This document shows, piece after piece, positions 1-8,616 of a stretch of 52,183 nt of DNA. The position numbers were made by a program, and so were the translations under genes. Position 1 is the stretch's first letter, and each line of letters opens with the position of its first letter. The stretch spans positions 95,206 to 147,388 of the forward strand of contig NZ_LODI01000035.1 of NCBI RefSeq assembly GCF_001468485.1, read 5' to 3'. The DNA is from Pseudoalteromonas sp. H71 (GTDB taxonomy: Bacteria; Pseudomonadota; Gammaproteobacteria; Enterobacterales; Alteromonadaceae). Below the pieces are notes generated by a model. The model saw only the letters and a program-made list of their open reading frames with translations, had not been told where the DNA came from and made no database searches.

Positions 1-62
1 GATCTAACTGGCAATCTACCCAATCAAAACTAAATACCCCTAAGTAAGGATGTTAAATAACA

Positions 63-1025
63 ATGGCTAAAAAACGTAAAAACGACACCCGCTTAGACCC
101 GTTTGCAACGGCTGTAGGGAATAGCAGCCTTGATGCGCTTTTAGAGCAAGCGAATGCTGGCGATGTTATTAAAATGCCTGCACCGAGTGACTCTTCGCGT
201 CAAATTACCCTTGTTTGTAAAGTAATTTCGCATGCTGATATTCAAAAAACGACTAATGTTTATGGTAAAAACCGTCGTGTCCAGTCGTTATTAAATGAAA
301 AATCGGTCTCGGATATCCTTCCTGCTATTCGTGAGGATGGACGAAACCAGCATCCTGCTCTGCTTTGGGAGCAAGATGATTCAAGTTTGGTACTTGCTGG
401 TTCGCGCCGTCGAATGGCGTGTATTTTAGGTAATGCAGATTATCTTGTTTTAAGTTCAAGCGATTTCACAGAGCAAGACGCTAAAATTTTAGCTGTATCG
501 TCTGATCAATACATAGCACCAAGCCTGTGGGAATTAGGCCAAGCTTACCAACAAACTAAAAACGAGCTGCTCGAACAAGGTAAAAAAGGATCGTACCGCG
601 AAATTGCTGCGATTGAAGGTGTATCTCACACCGCAATTGCAGACGCAATAAAAGCGTATGAGCAAATACCGTCTTCTGTCATTGCTTTGTACCCAACTGC
701 TAATTACGTTGGTCGAGAAGTCGCTAAAAAGCTTATTACTGCCAAGGAGCGTAACGCAGAGAGCTTTAACCGACTAATAGCTGACGTAGCTAGCAATACT
801 GAAGTAAACGCCATTACAAGTGACGACAAGCGTGCTATGGCTATCACTAAGTTATTGACTACAGAACCTCAAGCGGCTTCAAAAAAAGAAGCTGTACTCG
901 AAAACGAGTATGTAATGTTGCAGCGAAACTTAAAAAGTGGCGATGTATCGATTAAAATTAACAATAAAGTTATGACAGACAAGCGTTTAGAGCAGTTAAC
1001 TAAGTTACTTAGTGCATTTAATTAG
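63..1025 (+). CDS. parB: ParB-family partition protein (chromid/plasmid type)
   Basis: This is a 320-residue DNA-binding partition protein that would load on centromere sites and work with a ParA ATPase to segregate the replicon. The sequence shows a ParB/Spo0J-like N-terminal domain with the arginine-rich box GSRRRMACI (about residues 113-121). A helix-turn-helix follows (SYREIAAIEGVSHTAIADAI, about 177-196), then a C-terminal dimerisation-like tail. Length and layout resemble the ParB of Vibrio-type second chromosomes and P1/F-class plasmids rather than the parB of a primary chromosome. A TAAGGA motif lies 12 nt before the ATG. An upstream reading frame, open from the window start and stopping near base 47, may be the end of parA, but it is too short to identify. 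Five phased repeats follow directly, the first beginning in the stop codon. Confidence 0.85.
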   Translation: MAKKRKNDTRLDPFATAVGNSSLDALLEQANAGDVIKMPAPSDSSRQITLVCKVISHADIQKTTNVYGKNRRVQSLLNEKSVSDILPAIREDGRNQHPALLWEQDDSSLVLAGSRRRMACILGNADYLVLSSSDFTEQDAKILAVSSDQYIAPSLWELGQAYQQTKNELLEQGKKGSYREIAAIEGVSHTAIADAIKAYEQIPSSVIALYPTANYVGREVAKKLITAKERNAESFNRLIADVASNTEVNAITSDDKRAMAITKLLTTEPQAASKKEAVLENEYVMLQRNLKSGDVSIKINNKVMTDKRLEQLTKLLSAFN

Positions 1026-1232
1026 TTAGTAAAAAAATGATCTGCTAGGTCCTATAAGTTAGTAAAATCATGATCTATCAGCCTGCTCAGTTAGTAAAAA
1101 TTTGATCTAAAATAACGTTTATTTAGCTACTTTACCTAAATAGCGTCACTGAGATCATTTTTTTACTAACTATTTGCTACTTCAGCACCATTCTGTGAGT
1201 TATCCGTTTATCCCTTAGTAAAATTATGATCT
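1025..1232. repeat. Five phased 19-bp iteron-like repeats
   Basis: Five copies of a 19-mer with consensus GTTAGTAAAANNNTGATCT lie just after parB. Positions are 1025-1043 (+), 1058-1076 (+), 1090-1108 (+), 1152-1170 (-) and 1214-1232 (+, first base C). Copy 4 is the exact reverse complement of copy 1. Centre-to-centre spacing is 33, 32, 62 and 62 bp, so all lie on about the same face of the helix. Each contains a GATC Dam site. An AT-rich stretch lies between copies 3 and 4. The repeats are not palindromic, which favours initiator-binding iterons over a ParB parS site, but a sopC-like centromere downstream of parB is possible. The rest of the gap to 1450 holds a short fragment (about 1328-1352) resembling the internal part of the MITE at 4804-5012, and nothing else recognised. 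Confidence 0.75.
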
Positions 1233-1450
1233 GTAAAGCCCCCATGCTGTGTAAAAGGTGTTTATATTTTGTACGTTATTTGTGGGTTGTTGTTTATTTT
1301 TTTATTATTGGGCTATTAAGTACCACAAACCGAATTTTTACCAAGCTATCAGCTCCAACCAGTTTACATTACTGTGAATAGTGCTTTAGCTCAGCGCTTA
1401 TAAGGCATATACTGGGAAAATTATTTTTAAAAATTAATCCTTTGAGTGAC

Positions 1451-4400
1451 ATGTCTGCTAACCTATCAAAAAATGATTTACTCGCTATTTTTGAAGAAAT
1501 TAAAAATGAGCAGGCTACCCAGTTTCCTCTTTCCGAACGCTTTATAAATAAACTGTTTAAGCCAAACGTGTTGGCAAAAGGAAAAGAATATTATAAAAAT
1601 GGTAAAATTACTTGGTTAGAACATAACAGTGATTTTTCGGTGGTAGACTCAACTGTTCAAAGTGATACCGGTGCTTCGTATAACCAGCGAGTTGAGATCA
1701 GTAAATTACCAACGGGTTATTCTGTTGATACCCATTGCACCTGTAATATCAAAACAAAGTGCCTACACCTCGCAGCCATTTTACTAAAGCTCAAAATAGA
1801 GCACTCTGGTGAGTATGGCGAAGACTACTTTATAAATGATTGGTTCAGTGAATTAAGTACACTTAAAAGTACCGAATTAACAACACCATCCCAAGTGTTA
1901 CTTTTTATATTAAGTGTTGAAAATAATAAAGTATTTATATCTCCCAAAATTGCTAATTACGATAAAAACCAAAATTATACGTTAGGGCGAAACCTAACTG
2001 ACCAGCAATTAAATAGCTTTATAACGCCAAATGATTTACTTGAAAGTGACTTTAGGCTTTACAGCTGGATTCGCTCACAAAATGCAGTCGGTAGCCTCGA
2101 GCTAAAAGGTCAATGGGGATTTAGTGCGTTACAGCAGTTAATTGCTACCGAGCGCTTATTTTTACATCGCTCTCGTGTTGCAATTAAACCGCAAAGTGGC
2201 CAATCACTTAGTTTTAATTGGCAACAAGAAAAAGAGCTTACAAAATTAGTTGTTAACTTAGAACAAAGTAAAAATTGGGCGGTGCTCAAAACCACACCGC
2301 CCACATATCTAGACCTTGACCATCTAAAAGTTGGCCGCATACGTACACCGTTGAGTGGCGATGAAATAGCGCATTTACAAACCATGCCTGCAATACACAG
2401 CGCTAATTTTGATCGTATTTATAAGCAGCTTGCCGATAACTTTGGTGCGGGAGTTATCCCCCACCCTACCAATACGCAATCTGTTTTACCGCAAACAGCG
2501 AGTAACGCAGTAATTAAAGTATCTATGGGAGATGCTGGTTTAAGGCTGTCTTTATCGTTTAGGTATAAAAATAAAAATTACCCAGCAGGTAAAGCGCCAA
2601 ATAATTTAATTAACAGCGCGTTTGAAAACACAGTAACCAATGAGCTTGTTAATTTAGGTTTCGAGTTTTGTAAAGGGGGTTTACAAAGTGAGTTTACTTT
2701 CAACAAGCAATCGGCTATTCATCTTCATTGGTTAACCTATGAGGTATTTCCGGGCTTTAAAGAGCATGGTTGGAAAGTCACTATTGGTAAGATGGATATC
2801 GCCAATCCACAAAGTGAAGTATCACTTATTGCTAATAGAGCTGCAGGGCATCAAATGCACTGTAAAGTGCTCATTAACAATAGTAAGCTTTCGCACCTTT
2901 TTAGTGACGAAGATCCACTTTATCAATCGTTAAATCGACAAAGTCAGTTGTTTCATTACTACCCTGTTGGCCGACAGTTTGGTGTTATTAATAAGTCAGC
3001 TATAAATTTGCTGACTGATTTTAAGCAACGTTTTGAATTTGTAAAAACGCGTGATGAATTTAATATACCGCTTTCGTACTTGCCAGAACTTGTAAAACAT
3101 ACTGCAATCAACGTTGAGCTTCACGACGATTCACTCGAGCGCTATCTTGAGGAGCTTAACAATACCGGTAAAGCTATGCCGAGTGTACCGCTGCATGGCT
3201 TAAATGAGTCGGTTGAACTTAGAGAGTATCAACAGCAAGGTGTTGATTGGCTAAGTTGTTTAAAACGTCATAAACTTGGTGGCATTTTAGCTGACGATAT
3301 GGGGTTGGGTAAAACACTGCAAGTCATTGCGTTTTTAACAAGTACGTATAATCGTCCACAAGCGGGCCCTACACTCATTGTGTGTCCAACTAGCTTAGTG
3401 AGTAACTGGCAAAACGAAATAATAAAATTTACTAAAGGTCTTAAGGTAATAACCATATTTGGCGCTAATCGCAACGAGCCATTAAAGCACCTAGCACAAG
3501 CACAATGTATACTTACAACTTACCCTTTATTAAAGCGCGACATAGCTTATTATTCGCCGCTTTATTTTGAAAATATAATTCTTGATGAAGCGCAATATAT
3601 TAAAAACGATACTGCTCAGGTATCACGATTAGTAAAAAGGCTTAATGCTGATTTTAAATTGTGCTTAAGCGGTACCCCAATTGAAAACAACTTGCTTGAG
3701 CTTAAGTCTTTACTCGACTTTGCTATGCCCTCTTTATTAGGCTCTCAGGCTCATTTTAAACAACATTTTCAAACGCCTATTGAACGCGAAGCCGATATGG
3801 AACGTGCCGAGCAATTAAAAGCACTCATAATGCCGTTTATTATGCGTCGAACTAAAGCACAAGTTGCGCAAGAACTACCGCAAAAAACAGAAATTACTAA
3901 AGAATTTGAGTTTGAGCCTAAACAAAAAGAAATGTATCAAGGAATAACACGTGCACTTGAAGAAAAGCTAATTGATCTATTTGCTGAGCAAGGCGTTCAA
4001 AAAAGTAAACTTGCCTTTTTAGAGGCTTTACTAAAGCTTAGGCAAATTTGTTGCCATCCAAAGCTTATTGAGCCCGATACACAAGCAGGCTCTGCAAAAT
4101 TAGAATGGTTGTCTACTCACCTCCCTTTAATGTTAAGCCTAGGGCGTAAAGTAATTATATTTAGCCAATTTACGTCCGCGTTAGATTTAATTGCTAAACA
4201 ATTAAATGAGCTAAACATTAACTTTAGTTTATTAACAGGCCAAACTCGCCATCGCGATAAAGTCATTGATGAGTTTACCAGTGGTAAAACGTCTGTATTT
4301 TTAATTAGCTTAAAAGCAGGTGGTACTGGGCTTAATTTAACACAAGCAGATACCGTTATTCATTTCGATCCATGGTGGAACCCTGCGGTAGAAAAGCAAG

Positions 4401-4597
4401 CCACCGATCGAGCCTACCGTATTGGGCAAACAAATCCTGTTTTTGTTTATAAGTTGATCATGAGTCATTCAATTGAACAAAAAGTTTTTAAAATGCAAGA
4501 GGACAAACAAGCACTTGTTGATGCCCTATTTACTGATAAATCAATGAGTTTTACACAGTTTGATGAGCAACAAATGTTGTCACTTATAAAAAGTTAA
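1451..4597 (+). CDS. SNF2-family helicase with SWIM zinc finger
   Basis: This is a Swi2/Snf2 ATPase of about 1050 residues, of the bacterial HepA-like type. Such proteins translocate on double-stranded DNA and can strip or remodel bound proteins such as RNA polymerase. Counting from an upstream TTG at 1442, a SWIM zinc motif CTC-x5-CLH is at residues 99-109. A long middle region follows, then helicase motif I GLGKT (about 620), motif II DEAQ (about 714), and motif VI in QATDRAYRIGQ (about 990). All key motifs are present, so the enzyme looks intact. I prefer the ATG at 1451; TTG at 1442 is the alternative. The gene stands alone, between the parB repeat array and the small-RNA-like repeats, with no partner in its operon. 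A precise biological role cannot be read from the sequence. Confidence 0.9.
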   Translation: MSANLSKNDLLAIFEEIKNEQATQFPLSERFINKLFKPNVLAKGKEYYKNGKITWLEHNSDFSVVDSTVQSDTGASYNQRVEISKLPTGYSVDTHCTCNIKTKCLHLAAILLKLKIEHSGEYGEDYFINDWFSELSTLKSTELTTPSQVLLFILSVENNKVFISPKIANYDKNQNYTLGRNLTDQQLNSFITPNDLLESDFRLYSWIRSQNAVGSLELKGQWGFSALQQLIATERLFLHRSRVAIKPQSGQSLSFNWQQEKELTKLVVNLEQSKNWAVLKTTPPTYLDLDHLKVGRIRTPLSGDEIAHLQTMPAIHSANFDRIYKQLADNFGAGVIPHPTNTQSVLPQTASNAVIKVSMGDAGLRLSLSFRYKNKNYPAGKAPNNLINSAFENTVTNELVNLGFEFCKGGLQSEFTFNKQSAIHLHWLTYEVFPGFKEHGWKVTIGKMDIANPQSEVSLIANRAAGHQMHCKVLINNSKLSHLFSDEDPLYQSLNRQSQLFHYYPVGRQFGVINKSAINLLTDFKQRFEFVKTRDEFNIPLSYLPELVKHTAINVELHDDSLERYLEELNNTGKAMPSVPLHGLNESVELREYQQQGVDWLSCLKRHKLGGILADDMGLGKTLQVIAFLTSTYNRPQAGPTLIVCPTSLVSNWQNEIIKFTKGLKVITIFGANRNEPLKHLAQAQCILTTYPLLKRDIAYYSPLYFENIILDEAQYIKNDTAQVSRLVKRLNADFKLCLSGTPIENNLLELKSLLDFAMPSLLGSQAHFKQHFQTPIEREADMERAEQLKALIMPFIMRRTKAQVAQELPQKTEITKEFEFEPKQKEMYQGITRALEEKLIDLFAEQGVQKSKLAFLEALLKLRQICCHPKLIEPDTQAGSAKLEWLSTHLPLMLSLGRKVIIFSQFTSALDLIAKQLNELNINFSLLTGQTRHRDKVIDEFTSGKTSVFLISLKAGGTGLNLTQADTVIHFDPWWNPAVEKQATDRAYRIGQTNPVFVYKLIMSHSIEQKVFKMQEDKQALVDALFTDKSMSFTQFDEQQMLSLIKS

Positions 4598-4600
4598 TTT

Positions 4601-4766
4601 ATTTTAAAATTAGTGCGATCTTTTTTGAACTTATTCAAATCTAGGGCGTCTACTATTATGCTTGTTGATTAATTGCAGTTAACACAAGTTTTCATGTTGA
4701 TTCCCTATTTAGTTACTAACTTTTAGTAATGATTAAGCCAGTTCATTTTGAACTGGCTTTTTTTAT
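4601..4766 (+). ncRNA. Putative small RNA, tandem copy 1
   Basis: First of three near-identical units downstream of the helicase gene. Each unit has a GATCTTTT stretch and an inverted repeat TGAA-N4/5-TTCA (here TGAACTTATTCA). A TACTATTAT -10-like box follows (TATTAT at 4654-4659), then about 75 nt of conserved sequence and a very strong intrinsic terminator. The terminator stem is AGCCAGTTCA/TGAACTGGCT (4736-4745 and 4749-4758), with a 3-nt loop and seven T. A transcript of about 100 nt from near 4666 is inferred. Short ORFs inside are not conserved between copies (10, 6 and 10 codons with different C-termini), so the unit looks non-coding. It does not match any RNA family I recognise. Confidence 0.6.
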
Positions 4767-4803
4767 GCTTCTTTTTAGCTGCCCATAAGCCGAGGCTGAA
4801 GTT

Positions 4804-5012
4804 ATACCAATCCGCAATAATGCTTAATCATTTTGTGGGGCCAAAAGTGTCGCTATCTACGTTAAAAAATTATCATTTACGACGGCATGGGTGCAGAAGG
4901 TAGAGCAATGCAGGAGTAATTGCCGAGAACAACTAAATAACGAATTTTTTGCCAAGCTATCAACACGTTTACCTATCCTCAAAATAGATCACTTAATTAA
5001 ACGGATTGGTAT
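4804..5012. mobile_element. MITE-like element with 11-bp perfect terminal inverted repeats
   Basis: A 209-bp non-coding block is bounded by ATACCAATCCG (4804-4814) and its exact complement CGGATTGGTAT (5002-5012). It sits between small-RNA copies 1 and 2, which makes that gap longer than the gap between copies 2 and 3. Its interior is found again, without clean ends, near 46073-46274, and a short piece occurs near 1328-1352. It encodes no transposase. From recollection, elements with these ends are common in Pseudoalteromonas and relatives and would be mobilised in trans; that is not something this window proves. Confidence 0.7.
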
Positions 5013-5177
5013 TATTTAAATTAATTCGATCTTTTTATGAACTTAATTCAAAACAGAGCGTCTACTATTATGCTTGTTGATTAATTGCAGTTAATACAAG
5101 TTTTCATGTTGATTTCCCCCATTTAGTTACTTATTTAGTAATGATTAAGCCAGTTCACTTTGAACTGGCTTTTTTTA
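5013..5177 (+). ncRNA. Putative small RNA, tandem copy 2
   Basis: Second unit of the triplicate. The -10-like TATTAT is at 5066-5071 and the upstream inverted repeat is TGAACTTAATTCA. The transcribed part is almost identical to copy 3 up to the terminator, whose stem is 5148-5157/5161-5170 followed by a T run. The predicted RNA spans about 5078-5177. The MITE at 4804-5012 abuts the left edge of this unit. The internal ATG reads only six codons here, against ten in the other copies, which argues against a conserved peptide. Confidence 0.6.
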
Positions 5178-5220
5178 TAGCTAATTTTTAGCATTTAATG
5201 GTTTATGAGCCAAAGATCAG

Positions 5221-5389
5221 TTTATTTAGAATAATTTGATCTTTTAATGAACTTAATTCAAATAGCGGCGTCTACTATTATGCTTGTTGATTAATTGCAG
5301 TTAATACAAGTTTTCATGTTGATTCCCCCTGTTGTGTTACTTATTTAGTAATGGTTGAGCCAGTTCACTTTGAACTGGCTTTTTTTATG
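5221..5389 (+). ncRNA. Putative small RNA, tandem copy 3
   Basis: Third unit of the triplicate. TATTAT is at 5276-5281 and the inverted repeat is TGAACTTAATTCA. The terminator stem is 5358-5367/5371-5380 with seven T. The predicted RNA spans about 5288-5387. The most variable part between copies is the stretch just before the terminator, where bases differ and short indels occur. The start region and the terminator stem are invariant. This pattern is expected for duplicated regulatory RNAs that share a seed and a processing/Hfq end. Confidence 0.6.
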
Positions 5390-5469
5390 GCTGTTATTTA
5401 CTACCCCCCTACTTCTGTTCAAACTTATTCGTTATGATGGCATGTCCATAAATTTTATAAGTTTATTTT

Positions 5470-6936
5470 ATGATTACTCAAATACTCACCCAAATTGATT
5501 GGGTAAGCACTGCAGCAGGGTTTACTGCAGGTATTGTGCTTTATAGTGTTATTGCCGTTTTGCCTCGCAAAAAATTAAAAAAAACAATTAACGAGCAGCA
5601 ACAGCAACTTTCTTTATTACAAAGTCAGTTCGATAACAAAGCAGAGCAGTTTAGCGCCTTACAAGATGAACACGAGCTGCTTGAACATAGCCATCAAGAA
5701 CAGCGTGACGAGGCGCAGCATTTTAAAACGCGTTGCAGTGAGCAAGAAAAACAAAGCATGCAATATAATCAGTTTTGGCAAAAAGCCGAAACCGAATTAA
5801 CTCAGCTACGTGCGCAATATAATAATCGAGACATAGAGCTCAATAATATGCGAACCACGCTAGAGCAAAAGCAGCAAAACTTTACTGAGCAGCTAGCGCA
5901 AATAGAGCAAAGTAAAAACGTACTTAAAAAAGAGTTTGAAAACTTAGCCAATAAAATACTCGATGAAAAAACCCAAAGCTTTAAAGTGACCAACCAAGAA
6001 AGTATTGAACAACTGTTAAAACCTGTTCAAGGCGAGTTAAAAGGCTTTAGAGATAAAATGGAGTCGATTCATGTTGAAGATTTAAAACAACGAGCTCAGT
6101 TAAAAACAGAGCTTTTACACTTACAAGCCAAAAGCCAATCCATCACCGAGCAAGCTGATAAACTAAGCAATGCGCTGCAAGGGCAAAAGAAAACCCAAGG
6201 TAACTGGGGAGAGCTAATGCTTGAAAACGTACTCGATAGCGCAGGCCTGCGCGCTGGTACTGATTACAAGCGTGAAGTGTCGTTTAATACCGAAGACGGC
6301 CGTTTACGCCCCGATGTTGTTGTGTACTTACCACAAGGTCGTCATTTAGTGATTGACGCAAAAACATCTCTTAATGCCTACACCCGTTATGTAAATGCTG
6401 AAAATGAACTGGATGCTAATCAAGCTATTAAAGAGCATGTAAATGCAGTTACAGCCCGTATTAACGAGCTAGCAAGTAAATCATACGACCGTTTGCCAGG
6501 GCTCAACTCGCCAGAAGTTGTTATTATGTTTGTACCAATAGAGTCTGCGTTTGTAGAAGCGCTTAAATATCAAAGCGATATTTACCAACAAGCGATAGAA
6601 AAAAATATACTGGTTGCCACACCTACAACGCTGTTAACCAGTTTAAATATTGTAAAACAGCTTTGGCGTTTTGAAGAGCAAACCAAATATTCAAAAGAGC
6701 TTGCAAACCGTGCCGAACGTTTTTACAACAAATTAAACGGCTTTTTACTGAGTATGGAAGGGGTTGGTAAACAGCTAGACCGAGCAAAAGAAAGCTACGA
6801 CAAGGCTTTTTCACAGCTTTACCGAGGCAAAGGTAACTTAATTAAACAAGCCGCTGAATTTAAAGAGCTTGGTGTATCTGTTCAAAAAGAGTTGCCTAAC
6901 GAGAGTGTAGAGCGAGCACAGCTAGAGTTAGACTAG
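5470..6936 (+). CDS. rmuC: DNA recombination protein RmuC
   Basis: A 488-residue RmuC-family protein, a nuclease-fold protein linked to suppression of DNA inversions and rearrangements. The N-terminus has one membrane anchor (about residues 10-30, rich in A/G/V/I). A long glutamine- and glutamate-rich coiled coil follows (about 35-220). The C-terminal RmuC domain carries GNWGELMLENVLDSAG, LRPDVVVYLPQGRH and VIDAKTSLNAYTRY, the last containing the PD-(D/E)xK-like D-x-K signature. Length is normal for the family. No strong Shine-Dalgarno precedes the ATG. It is monocistronic, starting about 80 bp after the third small-RNA terminator. A hairpin at about 6957-6983 (TAGCG/CGCTA arms) may end transcription. 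Confidence 0.93.
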   Translation: MITQILTQIDWVSTAAGFTAGIVLYSVIAVLPRKKLKKTINEQQQQLSLLQSQFDNKAEQFSALQDEHELLEHSHQEQRDEAQHFKTRCSEQEKQSMQYNQFWQKAETELTQLRAQYNNRDIELNNMRTTLEQKQQNFTEQLAQIEQSKNVLKKEFENLANKILDEKTQSFKVTNQESIEQLLKPVQGELKGFRDKMESIHVEDLKQRAQLKTELLHLQAKSQSITEQADKLSNALQGQKKTQGNWGELMLENVLDSAGLRAGTDYKREVSFNTEDGRLRPDVVVYLPQGRHLVIDAKTSLNAYTRYVNAENELDANQAIKEHVNAVTARINELASKSYDRLPGLNSPEVVIMFVPIESAFVEALKYQSDIYQQAIEKNILVATPTTLLTSLNIVKQLWRFEEQTKYSKELANRAERFYNKLNGFLLSMEGVGKQLDRAKESYDKAFSQLYRGKGNLIKQAAEFKELGVSVQKELPNESVERAQLELD

Positions 6937-7069
6937 CCCTATTGGTTTGCTTGATGATAGCGTTTATAAACTGTAAGCGCTATTTATCAAACTTTGCTTT
7001 AATCGAGCAATACCCTCAATTACTAGGCTTAAACACAAAAGTAAAACGCAATAAAAAGGAATAACGTAA

Positions 7070-7651
7070 ATGAACGCTAAATTTATTATTTTTGCTTTAA
7101 GCTTATCAAGCTTTTTTACAAACGCCTCAAATGAAAAAACGTATCAACCAATTCAAGCTGACTATAGTGAAGGTGAAAAGTGGGTATGGAAATATAAAGG
7201 GGTAACACCTAGCAATGAAATACGTGCACAGGGCACGGACACTAAGCAAATAGTCAGCAAAAGTGGCACTCTAGGTATGTTAACGGGTAAAGGAATTACC
7301 TCTTTAAGGGTATTAACAAAGCCTAATAACAGCACAACGGCGCGTTATTATTGGCCGTTATATGTGGGTAAAACATGGGTGTTTGAAGAGCACTGGGAAA
7401 GCGAAGATGGCACTAAGGGCTCAACAATTCAAAACGCTAAAGTTATCTCATATAAAGATGAAACAGTAGAAGCTGGCACATATAAAGCTTATACCATTGA
7501 GTACACAGGTAAAATTATTAACTCAAGAGGCTACTCAGCCGACACACAAGATATTCACTTATATGCACCTAAGTTAAAAACATTCATTAAGTTAACTCAA
7601 CGCCAAAAAGGGTATTTATACGTTGAAGAGCTAATTGAATATACCAATTAA
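7070..7651 (+). CDS. Exported protein of unknown function
   Basis: A 193-residue protein with a clear signal peptide (MNAKFIIFALSLSSFFTNAS, cleavage near residue 20). The mature part is soluble and beta-rich, with aromatic stretches (WVWKYKG, YYWPLYVGKTWVFEE) and no catalytic motif I can name. The layout resembles small periplasmic lipid- or ligand-binding folds, but no family is recognised. AAAAGGAAT lies before the ATG as ribosome-binding site. The next gene may overlap its 3' end if a TTG start at 7635 is used, so the two may be co-transcribed. Confidence 0.75.
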   Translation: MNAKFIIFALSLSSFFTNASNEKTYQPIQADYSEGEKWVWKYKGVTPSNEIRAQGTDTKQIVSKSGTLGMLTGKGITSLRVLTKPNNSTTARYYWPLYVGKTWVFEEHWESEDGTKGSTIQNAKVISYKDETVEAGTYKAYTIEYTGKIINSRGYSADTQDIHLYAPKLKTFIKLTQRQKGYLYVEELIEYTN

Positions 7652-7703
7652 TAATTCATTTTTTCAAATAGCTGCAATATCTAAAAACATAAGTGACATT
7701 AAA

Positions 7704-8156
7704 ATGGTCTTACAACTAAAAAATGCAGTTCCTTCTGTAGCCGAGAAAATTTATAACGTTTTGCAGAGTGCTTATAAAGTAGAGGCCCTTTTAATAAAGG
7801 CTTCACATTTTCCACCTCTTAGCAGAATGCAGCACGATATTGTGCGCAGCAACGCATTATTTTATGGTTTTTTTTGTGAAAGTACCCTAGCTGGAGTTAT
7901 AGAAATTAAAGTAAAAAATAAGTGCTTAAGTATCGAAAGTTTAACTGTGCATCCAAGCTACTTTAAAAAAGGAATAGCGGGTAAGTTAATTGCTCATGCG
8001 CTTAAATCGAATACGTATAACAAAGCGGTAGTAGAAACTGCTGTCGCAAATACGCCAGCAATTAATTTATATAAAAAACATGGCTTTTCTGAATATAAAC
8101 AATGGTTGCCGGCACATGGTATTTTAAAAACGGCGATGCTACTTGAACTTAACTAA
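7704..8156 (+). CDS. GNAT-family N-acetyltransferase
   Basis: A GCN5-related acetyltransferase of about 150 residues. The acetyl-CoA-binding strand-loop-helix is visible as SLTVHPSYFKKGIAGKLIAHAL (key residues are the second GI and AGK). The typical end AINLYKKHGFSEY follows. The acceptor substrate is unknown. The reading frame is open up to TTG at 7635, which overlaps the previous gene and has GAAGAG just upstream. ATG at 7704 fits the usual N-terminal length of the family better, but both starts are possible. Confidence 0.8.
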   Translation: MVLQLKNAVPSVAEKIYNVLQSAYKVEALLIKASHFPPLSRMQHDIVRSNALFYGFFCESTLAGVIEIKVKNKCLSIESLTVHPSYFKKGIAGKLIAHALKSNTYNKAVVETAVANTPAINLYKKHGFSEYKQWLPAHGILKTAMLLELN

Positions 8157-8211
8157 CAAAGTACATGATTGAGTTATCTACTTTAATTAACAAACCGGAT
8201 AGGCAGAAAAC

Positions 8212-8613
8212 ATGAAAAAAAATAAGCTAATTAAATTTGGTTTTATTATGGCTGCAGGCATGAATATAGGCGGTGTTTTACTTTTCTCTCGATTTTTTAC
8301 AAATCCCATAATAAATGAACTAGACCCTGTTGTTATGTCTAACTTTGGCTTGTTAATGATCGTTATATGGGGCTTAGCGTATTTAGCTAGCGCTTTTATT
8401 ACCTCAAATATAAAGTGGCTTGCCGGCGCGTTTGTTATTGAAAAACTGGTTTATGTTGTGACTTGGTTATTATGGTTAGCAAACAACAACCTAAGTAATG
8501 TATATGATAAAGATTTATTCGCAGGTATTTTTTACAGTATTTACGGTATAAACGACTTTGTGTTTATGATGTTTTTTGCTTGGGTATTCCTACCTAATAA
8601 TAAAAACGGCTAA
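8212..8613 (+). CDS. Small four-helix integral membrane protein, unknown function
   Basis: A 133-residue protein that is almost entirely hydrophobic. Four transmembrane helices are visible at about residues 8-28, 43-63, 67-90 and 105-128, and the extreme N-terminus is lysine-rich. No catalytic residues or named domain were recognised. It lies 55 bp after the GNAT gene in the same direction and only 3 bp from the convergent merR-like gene. It may belong to the same small operon as the two genes before it. Confidence 0.7.
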   Translation: MKKNKLIKFGFIMAAGMNIGGVLLFSRFFTNPIINELDPVVMSNFGLLMIVIWGLAYLASAFITSNIKWLAGAFVIEKLVYVVTWLLWLANNNLSNVYDKDLFAGIFYSIYGINDFVFMMFFAWVFLPNNKNG

Positions 8614-8616
8614 CCG

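Noticed and set aside
1..47. Reading frame open from the window start and stopping just before parB, possibly the end of parA
   Set aside because: Fourteen codons are too few to identify; only its position suggests parA.
1025..1232. Repeats as a classical ParB parS site
   Set aside because: The 19-mers are not palindromic and are spaced like iterons; a centromere of another type cannot be excluded, so it is mentioned only as an alternative.
4690..4730. Short peptide (10 codons) inside the small-RNA unit
   Set aside because: The three copies encode different lengths and sequences, so no conserved peptide.
5802..5993. Minus-strand frame inside rmuC
   Set aside because: A shadow of the coiled-coil coding region, without its own start signals.
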